Source: Chloroflexota bacterium (GTDB lineage: Bacteria; Chloroflexota; Anaerolineae; Anaerolineales; UBA4823). Taken from it: a stretch of 6,707 bases of DNA. Under the pieces are notes generated by a model, which saw only the letters and a program-made list of their open reading frames with translations, was not told where the DNA came from and searched no databases. Location of the stretch: NCBI GenBank assembly GCA_021849525.1, contig JAJZSS010000087.1, forward strand, positions 1 to 6,707. Direction: 5' to 3'. The translations under genes were made by a program, and so were the position numbers. Positions within the stretch are counted from its first letter, which is position 1. Each line of letters begins with the position of its first letter. Below are positions 1 through 6,707 of this stretch, one piece after another.

Positions 1-713
1 TGGGCATTGGAATATTCGTGCGCCAGAGGGCTGTATTCATCCGCCGAGGAGTAATAGCCAGCGATTGAGGTTCCCAGACCTTCTGCGTATAGTATGTAAA
101 GATGTGGATCACCATCTACCCCTGGTGTCCATTCACTGCCAAAGAATTCACGATTGGTGGGATAGATCGTTTCTTCAAAAGTATCGACCAGGGAGTGCAA
201 CGCACTCAGATTAAAGGGGACACCATCTTCGATCCAAAAATAGACATGCTGTGTCACATATTCCAGGGTAGCATTAATCTTAAAGTTGCTGTTGGTGTCA
301 ACATTCGTAACCCAAAATGAGCTCTGTGCCCCAGTCTGATAGAAGGCAGCTGGTGGAGCCATGGTTTCAGGGATGTTTTCCTTGCCCTCCAGGCGGCGAG
401 CCAGGTCGGGCAAGTTGTTGACAGGCACGATCGTCTCACCCAGTATTTTGAGCGTATCAGTGTTTACGCTCGAGGGTGGTTGAACTGGCGCAGGAATTTG
501 TTGCTGCTCTGGATTTGGTGAACCCGCCAAAGGAGTTGCGGTAGGGATGACCGGTCTGATTACGACCGGGGTAGCCTCGCTGATCTCCACTCCCGCCTGT
601 GAGTTGTACGCCATGAAAATGCTGCCGGCGACCACCACCGCGATGCAGCACACAGCCAGGATACCAATCACGACCAGGGCAATAATCAGGAAGGGTTTGT
701 CTCGTTGATTCAT
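1..713 (-). CDS. Membrane-anchored extracytoplasmic protein, probable metalloprotease, N-terminal part (runs off the window)
   Basis: Reading the minus strand from the ATG at 713-711 gives 237 codons without a stop; the frame continues past position 1, so the C-terminus is missing. Seen: a short charged N-terminus (MNQRDKP), one hydrophobic helix at residues 8-31, a low-complexity linker rich in Pro, Thr, Gln and Ala at about 47-82, then a soluble domain from about residue 88. The distal part has aromatic and acidic patterns (WIEDG at 160-164, DGDPHLYILYAEGLG at 200-214, AGYYSSADEY at 218-227). From memory this resembles secreted M6/M30-type zinc peptidases of Chloroflexota, in which an HExxH motif follows shortly after; that motif would lie outside the window, so the protease call is inference. 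The start lies 4 nt after the stop of the polymerase/ligase gene, with only a weak, distant GGTGG upstream, which suggests translational coupling. It may process or attach surface material, or be an unrelated operon passenger. Confidence 0.75.
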   Translation of the reverse strand, partial: MNQRDKPFLIIALVVIGILAVCCIAVVVAGSIFMAYNSQAGVEISEATPVVIRPVIPTATPLAGSPNPEQQQIPAPVQPPSSVNTDTLKILGETIVPVNNLPDLARRLEGKENIPETMAPPAAFYQTGAQSSFWVTNVDTNSNFKINATLEYVTQHVYFWIEDGVPFNLSALHSLVDTFEETIYPTNREFFGSEWTPGVDGDPHLYILYAEGLGTSIAGYYSSADEYSPLAHEYSNA

Positions 714-717
714 AAAA

Positions 718-2241
718 TTAATTTCCACCATTCTCTACGGCTAATTGATCAAATTCGAAGTCGTTTTCCAGGCGCTCGCTTCCCAGGCGCGTATGATAGC
801 GTGCGGCTGCGGTGATTAATCCAAACATCACCCACATATTGGGCAGCGAGAAAGAATCAAAAGAAAAGGATGACAGGAGAAAGGCCGTGACACCTAATAT
901 CCCGGCGATCCCCCAGAACTTGATTTCCGGATCCTGGGCCAGCCACAAATACAAGGCGCAGCCCAATATGGCAGCGAAGAACGTCACAAAGGCAAGCGTT
1001 CCAATCACTCCTGTCTCAGCCAGGAGGCGGAGAAAAAGGTTTTTGGCAGTAATCAACCGGTCTCGTCCATCTTCAGGCGTGACAATGCGCAGTACCTCCG
1101 GGGTCAGAGCCAATGGACGGTCGGGGAGCATTTCATCGAAATAGAAAGCATAATTGCCCAACCCGACACCTAAGATGGGGTAGGCTTCAAAAGTCTGGTA
1201 GGCTGCGTCGCCATACGAGATCCGTGCACCAAAGCCCAGATACTTGATATACCCGCTGAGCGTCGGGTTATCCTTCTCGATCCAGTACCCCCAGATCCTT
1301 CCAAAGAATTCGTTCTTCAACCCAGCGACAAAAATCACGCCTCCAATCAGGACCAATGCAATGATTGCTTCCGAAAAACGGCGGAATAAAAACTTGAACT
1401 TATTCGGTTGAATTCCCAACTTTAAAGTGCCTTCTTTTTCTTTGAAAACCCGGAGCACAAACACACTTAAAAAGGCCATCACGACCAGGTTGAGTACACC
1501 CGCCCGGGAAAATGTGAATGGAATTAAAACGATACTCCAGATCAGCAAGAACCATTCAATCGTCAGCCAACCACGCCGCCATTTAAATACAGTAGAGCCG
1601 GTGAGCACGGATGCCAGAAGCCAGGGTAAAAGCAGACAGGTGATTTGCTCCGCAAACCAGTTCGGCTCATAGGTCATTCCTGAGATGCGATTTTGGATCA
1701 GGCGGCGGGTAGATATATACTGCTGCAGGTTGTTCATCAGCCGATACCAGGCTTTGGTGAAATGAACAACATAAATGGCCTGGAGTGAACCCCAAAACAA
1801 GGCAACGCCAAACCCAACATACAGCCAGCGCAAAGTACTTTTTAAATCATCCAGGGTGCGCGGGCCCAGGCTGGCGGTTAAATAATACGCGACGCCTAAT
1901 CCCAGCGTGATCAACCCGCGGAGCACCCGTTCGCCAACTGTCACATTGATCGACGGCTCGATCCCGCGCATCAGTGAGATGAGTGAGCTGACCAATGCTA
2001 TGATGACGAAAGGCAGCAGGGATAGAAAAGTGCGCGGCAGGCGTTGATTCCACAGGCGTGGGATGGTTAGTCCGACCAGCAGCACGATCAATGGGTATAT
2101 CGACAGCGGGCGGACCAGGGCACTTCCACCGATCACCTGAGGAAGATACGGGAAGCTGGTTACAGGCAAAAAAACGATGAAGAGGATCCAGGCGCCTGAG
2201 CGGATATTACGGAGCAGATCTGAGCGATGTAAGCGATTCAT
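718..2241 (-). CDS. O-antigen polymerase/ligase family membrane protein (Wzy/WaaL-like)
   Basis: A 507-residue polytopic inner-membrane protein with about 12 predicted hydrophobic segments (near residues 17-34, 46-60, 72-91, 106-123, 137-159, 196-215, 230-246, 249-266, 290-308, 410-435, 442-461, 466-483). A large extracytoplasmic loop lies between about 309 and 409. Family signs are the EPNWFAEQ stretch at about 192-199, an RAG motif at 246-248, the AYPILGVGLGNY block at 353-364, and TAKNLFLRLLAETG at 398-411, which matches the loop end of the Wzy_C/O-antigen ligase domain. In many family members the last block carries His before Asn; here it is Lys. The family joins undecaprenol-linked glycan units to each other (Wzy) or to an acceptor (WaaL). 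The neighbouring Wzz-like gene favours polymerisation. I chose the ATG at 2241 because it makes an ATGA overlap with the upstream stop; a GTG at 2274 would add 11 residues. Sequence alone does not separate polymerase from ligase. Confidence 0.87.
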   Translation of the reverse strand: MNRLHRSDLLRNIRSGAWILFIVFLPVTSFPYLPQVIGGSALVRPLSIYPLIVLLVGLTIPRLWNQRLPRTFLSLLPFVIIALVSSLISLMRGIEPSINVTVGERVLRGLITLGLGVAYYLTASLGPRTLDDLKSTLRWLYVGFGVALFWGSLQAIYVVHFTKAWYRLMNNLQQYISTRRLIQNRISGMTYEPNWFAEQITCLLLPWLLASVLTGSTVFKWRRGWLTIEWFLLIWSIVLIPFTFSRAGVLNLVVMAFLSVFVLRVFKEKEGTLKLGIQPNKFKFLFRRFSEAIIALVLIGGVIFVAGLKNEFFGRIWGYWIEKDNPTLSGYIKYLGFGARISYGDAAYQTFEAYPILGVGLGNYAFYFDEMLPDRPLALTPEVLRIVTPEDGRDRLITAKNLFLRLLAETGVIGTLAFVTFFAAILGCALYLWLAQDPEIKFWGIAGILGVTAFLLSSFSFDSFSLPNMWVMFGLITAAARYHTRLGSERLENDFEFDQLAVENGGN

Positions 2242-3296
2242 CCGTTTTTTCTTAATGTAAGGCGAACCAGCCACAGGATTGCCCAGATAGAAATGCCGAT
2301 GATCGTTCCGATCAAGGCCAACTGTGCGATTGGGCGGACAGCAATTGGTTTCGGCGGTGTATCAGAAATCTTTTCCAATTGTAGATTTGCGGAAAGACCC
2401 CGACTGGCCTGGGATGCGATGGCGTATTCGGCATTTGCCTGGGCCTGTTGGGTACTCAGGGTATCGATTTTCGTTTGCAGGGTTTGGAGATCTTGATCGA
2501 GGGTCAGTTGAGCTTGTTCCAGCCAGGTAAGGTAAATCACTGGAGTTTCCCCCGCAGCGGGTAGCTCAGCCAGCAAAGTCTCCCAGCGTGGGTTACTTTG
2601 TGCAGCGTGGGAAGCCCAGGACCAGATTTGCCAGCGGGTCAGATCATCCACTGGCTGACTTTCGGGTATTGTCTGCAGCTCATTTTTCAGGGTAGAAAGA
2701 CCAGAATACGTCGTTTCCAGCTCAGCCTGCTGTGTGGTGAGGTTGACAATATGATTTTGATTGGCTTTGAGCTGGATGTCCAGCCTGAAGGTATCCTGGG
2801 CATAATTAATCGATTGCTGTACGGTCTCGTAGACGACCTCGCGCCAGGCTAAAGCGGCCGCCGAGGCAATATTGGGGTCTGTGTGGTCAGCTACCAGCCG
2901 CCAACGTCCCGGATTGCGCCAGTAAACCTGAAACATATTTCCCAGTGCCCGGCGGTTGACATCGCTCCAGTAATCATCACTCTGTCGCAAACGGTCGAGC
3001 GTTTTGAGCAGGATATCATCCATGGTTACCAGGGCGTTTAAGTTTGACATTTGCCAGTTTTTGTAGTCATCAGCATAGTTAAACCGCGTTCCCAGGGCAT
3101 ATGCCACCACGTTTTCATCTTCAGACCACCGGTAGGGCTCCATGCCGACATAGATTTCGGCGGTCGCACGCCAGGGTGAAGGCCAGATAAAGGAGAGCAG
3201 CACTCCCAGGGCGCAGCCCACCAACCCATACAGCAGGATCAGCGGCCAGCGATGCAGGGCAGTGTAGACTTCATTGCGTAACGACCATTCTTGCAT
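2238..3296 (-). CDS. Wzz-like polysaccharide chain-length determinant / co-polymerase
   Basis: A 352-residue protein with the classic co-polymerase layout: short cytoplasmic N-terminus, TM helix at about 18-38, long extracytoplasmic region, second TM at about 324-345, and a short basic tail (RLTLRKNG). The first loop segment ATAEIYVGMEP (44-54) fits the beta-strand entry of Wzz domains. Residues about 165-210 and 255-310 are Gln/Leu/Thr-rich and look like coiled coil. A Pro-rich stretch (DTPPKPIAVRP, 312-322) precedes TM2, as is usual in the family. Wzz proteins oligomerise around the polymerase and set glycan chain length. No cytoplasmic BY-kinase domain or Walker motif follows TM2, so any kinase partner would be a separate gene. 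The ATG at 3296 has a good Shine-Dalgarno and lies 14 nt after the preceding glycosyltransferase stop; its own stop overlaps the next gene's ATG. Overall similarity to any named Wzz is low by eye, so the call rests on architecture and context. Confidence 0.82.
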   Translation of the reverse strand: MQEWSLRNEVYTALHRWPLILLYGLVGCALGVLLSFIWPSPWRATAEIYVGMEPYRWSEDENVVAYALGTRFNYADDYKNWQMSNLNALVTMDDILLKTLDRLRQSDDYWSDVNRRALGNMFQVYWRNPGRWRLVADHTDPNIASAAALAWREVVYETVQQSINYAQDTFRLDIQLKANQNHIVNLTTQQAELETTYSGLSTLKNELQTIPESQPVDDLTRWQIWSWASHAAQSNPRWETLLAELPAAGETPVIYLTWLEQAQLTLDQDLQTLQTKIDTLSTQQAQANAEYAIASQASRGLSANLQLEKISDTPPKPIAVRPIAQLALIGTIIGISIWAILWLVRLTLRKNG

Positions 3297-3303
3297 ACAG
3301 TTG

Positions 3304-3307
3304 CTCC
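3304..3307 (-). promoter_or_regulatory. Ribosome binding site of the Wzz-like gene
   Basis: On the minus strand GGAG sits 7 nt before the ATG at 3296. It is the clearest Shine-Dalgarno among the gene junctions here and fixes that start. The junctions with ATGA overlaps lack a comparable motif. Confidence 0.7.
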
Positions 3308-3310
3308 AAT

Positions 3311-4213
3311 TCAGGGTTTGCGCGAGCCGGCAAATTTATCTCTGCGAAGAAAATTTAACCCTAACGCCAGGGCCAGTTTGGCACCCATAGCCAGATAATA
3401 CAACCAGTTAAAAAGAAAGAAATAATCCTGGGCCAGGTTTTTCCGATAGTACAAGTAATATGAGCGGTGCCACTCATAGATCGAACGGAAAGGCTGGACG
3501 CGTGATCCGCCCATGCCTCCAAAATGGACGATCCTGGCTTGAGGATGGTAGTAAACCTTCCAGCCGGCCTGCCGTGCCCGAAAACAATAATCGGCGTCTT
3601 CCTGGTATGCAAAAAACCGCTCATCGAGATATCCGATGTTGTGCACAACTTCCCGGCGGATCAGCATACACGAGCCAGAGACCCCTGCAACGGTGTGGGT
3701 TTCATTCTCGTCTTTATAGCTCATTAAATATTCGCCGAACAGGGGGCTTTTTGGGAAAAGCGTCGCCAATCCCAGAAAATAACTTAACACAGCCCACGGG
3801 CGCGGCTCACCCCGCCGGCAGGGTTTTTGTAATGTATAGTCACGATTGAGGACTTTTGGACCGCAAATGCCGGCTTGAGGCGTGACCTCTAAAAATGCGA
3901 TCAGAGTATCGAATGCACCTGGCAGGATCACAGTATCGGGATTTAATTGCGCCAGAAACCGCCCTCGCCCAAGCTGTAATGCCTGGTTCATCGGGCGCGT
4001 ATAACCTTCATTCTGCTGGTTTTGGACCAGCCTGACCCGGGGAAATTGGGCTGCCAGCATCGCCTGGGTGCCATCCGTTGAGCCGTTATCGGTGATGATG
4101 ACCTCGTAATCCACACTCGTATTTTCTGCCAGGGATCGCAAACAATCCTGGAGGTAGCTACAGGTATTCAGGCTCACGATACAAACTGAAAGGGTGGGTT
4201 GGCTATCGCTCAT
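3311..4213 (-). CDS. Family 2 glycosyltransferase (rhamnosyltransferase/WbbL-like)
   Basis: A 300-residue GT-A fold glycosyltransferase that would add a sugar from a nucleotide donor to a lipid-linked glycan on the cytoplasmic side. Seen, numbered from the ATG at 4213: nucleotide-binding N-terminus LSVCIVSLN (about 8-16), DNGSTDGT (42-49), NEGYTRPMNQ (68-77, the usual N-x-G-[FY] block), LNPDT (90-94, in place of DXD), GVSGSCMLIRR (177-187) and FFAYQEDADYCFR (200-212), whose Glu-Asp pair holds the expected catalytic base. HFGGMGGSR and a Tyr/Arg-rich stretch (EWHRSYYLYYRKN) follow, as in WbbL-type enzymes. A hydrophobic segment at about 263-287 may associate with the membrane. A start at 4270 is possible but would overlap the upstream gene by about 60 nt; the ATG at 4213 gives an ATGA overlap and the usual family N-terminus. 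The sugar donor and linkage cannot be read from sequence. Confidence 0.93.
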   Translation of the reverse strand: MSDSQPTLSVCIVSLNTCSYLQDCLRSLAENTSVDYEVIITDNGSTDGTQAMLAAQFPRVRLVQNQQNEGYTRPMNQALQLGRGRFLAQLNPDTVILPGAFDTLIAFLEVTPQAGICGPKVLNRDYTLQKPCRRGEPRPWAVLSYFLGLATLFPKSPLFGEYLMSYKDENETHTVAGVSGSCMLIRREVVHNIGYLDERFFAYQEDADYCFRARQAGWKVYYHPQARIVHFGGMGGSRVQPFRSIYEWHRSYYLYYRKNLAQDYFFLFNWLYYLAMGAKLALALGLNFLRRDKFAGSRKP

Positions 4214-5355
4214 TGGTTCTGCAGGACTTGTTGGTAGATTGCGAGCGTCTGGCGTGCCGTTGCTTCCCATGTGAATTTGGCTGCCTGAAGTGGCCCTTTG
4301 ATAGACAGCTCTCGACGTAATTCCGGGTTGTTAATCGTTTCCCAAATAGCGGTGCTTAAACCAGCTTCATCATCGGGTTGGACAAGAATCGCGGCCTCAC
4401 CCATATTCGCCGGAATGGATGACACTGCGCTGGTAATTACCGGGGTCCCACAGGCCAGCGCTTCCAGAGGTGGCAGGCCGAAACCTTCGTAAAGGGAAGG
4501 ATAGACGAACAAATCTGCCAGATTATAAACGAAGGGCAGGTCTTCCGGGATGATATATCCGGTGAAATGGACCTGCTCGGTCAAAGCCAGGTCTGAAATC
4601 ATCTGCTGCAGCAGGCTCACCCCCCAACCCATCCGCCCGGCGAGGACCAGCACCGGAGCTTTACCACGCTCTAACACCTGCCTGTAGGCGCGCAGCAGCA
4701 AGGGCAGGTTCTTTCGGGGCTCGAGCATGCCCACATACAAAATGAAATGCTCCGGAAGCCGGTATTTCTCACGGATCGAGATAAGCTGTTGGGATGCGGG
4801 AATGGGGCGAAACTCATCGGTCACCCCTAGCAGGACTGTATGGATGCGCGCCGGATCGATATCCAGCAGACGGATAGCATCCTGGCGGGTGCTTTCTGAA
4901 ATGGCTATGATGGCATCGGCTGTGCGGGCGCTGGAGCGAATCGCTGCCGGGAAGAAAATTCGTTTGGCGAAGGTATGCAGCTCGGGGAATAAGAAAAAGG
5001 TCATGTCATGAAAGGTTACCACCGAAGCGCAAGGCAGGCGGAGTGGACGGGTGTAATGTAAAGAATGCAGCAGGTCGATGCCTTCCTGGCGGATCAGCCG
5101 TGGAAAGCTCGTCTGCTCCCACAACAGACGCAAAGCAGGCGAGTGTGTGGGAATCATGCTCCAGTGGAAGCCATTGTGTTCCGGAATGTCGATCAGGGCC
5201 TGTCCATGGGGATGGGCAAAGACTACTAAATCCAGGTCGGATTCGAGTTCGGCCATGGCGCGGATCAATTGGATGGTGTAGTTGCCTGCCCCAACCGGTT
5301 GGAGGGGGAGAGCGGTCGCATCGATACCTGCACGGAAGCGTTTCTTCTGGGTCAT
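4210..5355 (-). CDS. Family 4 glycosyltransferase (GT-B, mannosyltransferase-like)
   Basis: A 381-residue retaining GT-B glycosyltransferase, full length for the family. Seen, numbered from the ATG at 5355: N-terminal acceptor domain starting RAGIDATAL with the glycine loop VGAGNY (21-26), VTFHDMTFF (113-121) with the conserved His-Asp, and IAISESTRQD (150-159). The C-terminal donor domain begins near 204 with FILYVGMLEPRKN (204-216), the Lys/Arg-containing donor-phosphate site. VYPSLYEGFGLPPLEALACG (284-303) then holds the E-x7-E pair (Glu290, Glu298). The pattern is closest, from memory, to bacterial mannosyl- or glucosyltransferases of the WbaZ/RfaB type; the exact sugar is unknown. The ATG lies 17 nt after the upstream stop; a TTG at 5370 would add 5 residues and leave a 2-nt gap. 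No strong ribosome site supports either. The stop codon overlaps the start of the next GT2 gene, so the two are probably translated together. Confidence 0.94.
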   Translation of the reverse strand: MTQKKRFRAGIDATALPLQPVGAGNYTIQLIRAMAELESDLDLVVFAHPHGQALIDIPEHNGFHWSMIPTHSPALRLLWEQTSFPRLIRQEGIDLLHSLHYTRPLRLPCASVVTFHDMTFFLFPELHTFAKRIFFPAAIRSSARTADAIIAISESTRQDAIRLLDIDPARIHTVLLGVTDEFRPIPASQQLISIREKYRLPEHFILYVGMLEPRKNLPLLLRAYRQVLERGKAPVLVLAGRMGWGVSLLQQMISDLALTEQVHFTGYIIPEDLPFVYNLADLFVYPSLYEGFGLPPLEALACGTPVITSAVSSIPANMGEAAILVQPDDEAGLSTAIWETINNPELRRELSIKGPLQAAKFTWEATARQTLAIYQQVLQNQ

Positions 5356-5372
5356 TTGAGTTTGTAACAATC

Positions 5373-6656
5373 TCAGGGCTGTGCCAGACGCCTTTGGATT
5401 GTACGAAACAGGCGATGGAAGAGTAAGGGGATTCCTTCGAACCGGCGGATCTCATTCCAACGCTGGAGTTTATTTACAGCGGGCAGCTGGATAAGAAAGC
5501 TGTCTGGGAACTCGGGTAGTGGGATGGTTTTTCTTACCTGGATCTGGGGCAGGTAGACGGATTGAATAATGTCCCATGTCAGGACCGGCGACCCCCGCCA
5601 GATCAACGGGGAGGGATAAGCTTTCTGCACCTCAAACAGTGTTTCATCGTCGATTTTCCGTTGACGTTGAAGATTCGCACGGAGTATCGGCAGGTCACTT
5701 GCCTGGCGGAATTTCTTCCAACCCTCCCGGATTGCGCTGACTTGCGAGCTGTTCAGGCGCACGAAAGCCATGAGCAGCCTCAGGAAATCTTCTCCCCGGT
5801 AGCGCCTGGTGAACTGGCGGCGATAGGGATCGCTGAGTAATTTATTTGCGAAACGCAGCCGCCCATATACTACCCGGTGAAGCCGGATGGTAGAAATTCC
5901 TGGAGCTGGTTTATCCGGCGTCCGGCTGCCAAACGCATGGTTAACGACTGCTTTCGGCGCAGCGTAGATTTTCAAACCGAGCAACCGCGCCCGATAGCAC
6001 CATTCGCTGTCTTCATAATACAGCGGGAACCCCGGATCAAGCGGACCAACGATTTGCCAGGCTGACCGGGGTATAAGTGCTGCCGCAAAACAAGCTGAAG
6101 GCAGCTCGCGATGTCCATCGAACTGACCAAGGTCTAAATAGCCCAGACCAATATCCCAACCAAATCCAAAAGCCCCTACCAGATTGCCCATCCCATTCAA
6201 AAAGCCTGGGGTCCAGTACAATTTTAGTTTTGCAGCCAGAGCAGCCGCATTCGGCTCGGATAGGGCAGCTTGCACCAATTCTGCCACGGCATTGAGCTCC
6301 AGGCGGAGATCTGGATTCAGAATCAAGAAATAGGTTCCCCTTGCAACCTCTACCCCCGCATTAATCGCCTGGGCTAATGAGACAGTGATCGAGAGTTGGA
6401 TCACTTGGATTTCGGGATGATTGGCTGTAATCCAGGCGACCGTGTTATCGTTGGAATGGTTGTCAACGAGAATGATTTCCAGTGGCTGATAGGTCTGCTT
6501 GGCTAAAGAATCCAGACATTCCTCCAGCCAGGATTGGCTGTTATACGAAACAATGATCACCGATACCAGTGGACCTGCCTGTGGCGTTAGTATCGATTCA
6601 TCGGTTAGCATGTCCGGGAGGCGTTCCAGTAAACCGGCCTGGCACAGGCAAGCCAC
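5373..6656 (-). CDS. Family 2 glycosyltransferase with long C-terminal extension
   Basis: Up to 427 residues. The GT2 catalytic domain spans about residues 30-245: LVSVIIVSYNS (30-40), VDNHSND (64-70), LNPD (113-116, metal/nucleotide site), and YYEDSEWCYRAR (213-224) with the Glu-Asp catalytic pair, as in WbbL-type rhamnosyltransferases. The block between these that is usually N-x-G-[FY]-x-x-[AG]-x-N reads ITVSLAQAINAG (90-101), so the Asn and Gly are not conserved. After the catalytic domain come about 180 residues, basic and rich in Arg, Leu and Trp, with no TM helix and no domain I recognise. The enzyme probably adds a sugar to the repeat unit at the cytoplasmic membrane. The start is uncertain: GTG at 6656 gives 427 residues; ATG at 6611 gives 412 and leaves a usual short leader before the GT fold. 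Neither has a clear Shine-Dalgarno. An in-frame TAG at 6681-6683 limits any longer form. Confidence 0.9.
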   Translation of the reverse strand: MACLCQAGLLERLPDMLTDESILTPQAGPLVSVIIVSYNSQSWLEECLDSLAKQTYQPLEIILVDNHSNDNTVAWITANHPEIQVIQLSITVSLAQAINAGVEVARGTYFLILNPDLRLELNAVAELVQAALSEPNAAALAAKLKLYWTPGFLNGMGNLVGAFGFGWDIGLGYLDLGQFDGHRELPSACFAAALIPRSAWQIVGPLDPGFPLYYEDSEWCYRARLLGLKIYAAPKAVVNHAFGSRTPDKPAPGISTIRLHRVVYGRLRFANKLLSDPYRRQFTRRYRGEDFLRLLMAFVRLNSSQVSAIREGWKKFRQASDLPILRANLQRQRKIDDETLFEVQKAYPSPLIWRGSPVLTWDIIQSVYLPQIQVRKTIPLPEFPDSFLIQLPAVNKLQRWNEIRRFEGIPLLFHRLFRTIQRRLAQP

Positions 6657-6680
6657 AGCGGCGCGCAGCTCAGTTTCGGA

Positions 6681-6707
6681 CTACTGTTCCTCAAGGATAG
6701 TTTCAAT
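6681..6707 (-). CDS. Possible C-terminal end of an upstream gene (8 codons and stop)
   Basis: On the minus strand the frame entering the window reads IETILEEQ and ends at a TAG at 6683-6681. This composition and the tight spacing to the next gene fit the tail of an upstream operon gene, but 8 codons cannot identify it. Another frame is also open from the edge down to a TAA near 6605; its Cys/Trp-rich translation looks like non-coding shadow. Confidence 0.3.
   Translation of the reverse strand: METILEEQ

Noticed and set aside
254..651. Two short minus-strand frames of 61 and 64 codons and a 72-codon plus-strand frame at 102-320
   Set aside because: They are out of frame with the continuous 237-codon reading from 713 to the window edge, which has a TM anchor and a coherent domain.
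642..653. Possible lipobox (LAVCC) in the N-terminal helix of the anchored protein
   Set aside because: The residue before the first Cys is Val, not Gly/Ala/Ser, and the hydrophobic segment continues past the Cys pair, so a plain TM anchor is more likely.
812..1144. 110-codon plus-strand open frame
   Set aside because: It is antisense to the polymerase/ligase gene, and its basic Ser/Arg/Lys-rich product mirrors the membrane-protein codons on the other strand.
2242..2274. Longer polymerase/ligase form starting at GTG 2274
   Set aside because: It would overlap the Wzz-like gene by 37 nt and use a weaker start codon; the ATGA overlap at 2241 is the simpler start.
3460..3849. 129-codon open frame on the plus strand
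   Set aside because: It lies wholly opposite the GT2 gene, whose protein carries strong family motifs. Its translation is Arg/Ser/Pro-rich with no domain, as expected for a shadow frame.
5006..5455. 149-codon minus-strand frame and a 127-codon plus-strand frame over the same stretch
   Set aside because: Both overlap the N-terminal part of the GT4 gene and the end of the GT2 gene in other frames. The low-complexity Pro/Arg/Ser/His-rich translations show no motif.

Overview
The window is part of a polysaccharide (exopolysaccharide, capsule or surface glycan) biosynthesis locus. Every credible gene is on the minus strand, so transcription runs from the high coordinates to the low ones. Coding density is close to complete. 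Gaps between genes are 4 to about 25 nt, two junctions are ATGA overlaps, and no internal promoter or terminator is visible. It reads as one operon segment, cut at both ends by the window.

Layout in order of transcription: (1) the last few codons of a possible upstream gene (6681-6707); (2) a GT2 glycosyltransferase with a long C-terminal extension (5373-6656); (3) a GT4 glycosyltransferase (4210-5355); (4) a second GT2, rhamnosyltransferase-like glycosyltransferase (3311-4213); (5) a Wzz/chain-length-determinant-like protein with two membrane helices and a coiled-coil periplasm-type loop (2238-3296); (6) a multi-spanning O-antigen polymerase/ligase family protein (718-2241); (7) the N-terminal 237 codons of a membrane-anchored extracytoplasmic protein, probably a metalloprotease whose catalytic part lies beyond position 1 (1-713).

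Proposed joint role (inference): the three glycosyltransferases add sugars to a lipid-linked repeat unit on the cytoplasmic face, the polytopic protein polymerises or transfers the exported units, and the Wzz-like protein controls chain length. The initiating sugar-phosphate transferase, the Wzx flippase and nucleotide-sugar genes are not in the window and would be expected nearby if this is a Wzx/Wzy system.

Organism: the end protein (TM anchor, Pro/Thr/Gln linker, then a domain with the pattern DGDPHLYILYAEGLG...AGYYSSADEY) resembles, from memory, proteins common in Anaerolineae-type Chloroflexota. The lineage call is tentative and no database search was possible. Apart from the open reading at the left edge, the window looks like a standard glycan locus. 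No CRISPR array, RNA gene, insertion sequence or phage feature was seen, and nothing here clearly amounts to a new system.
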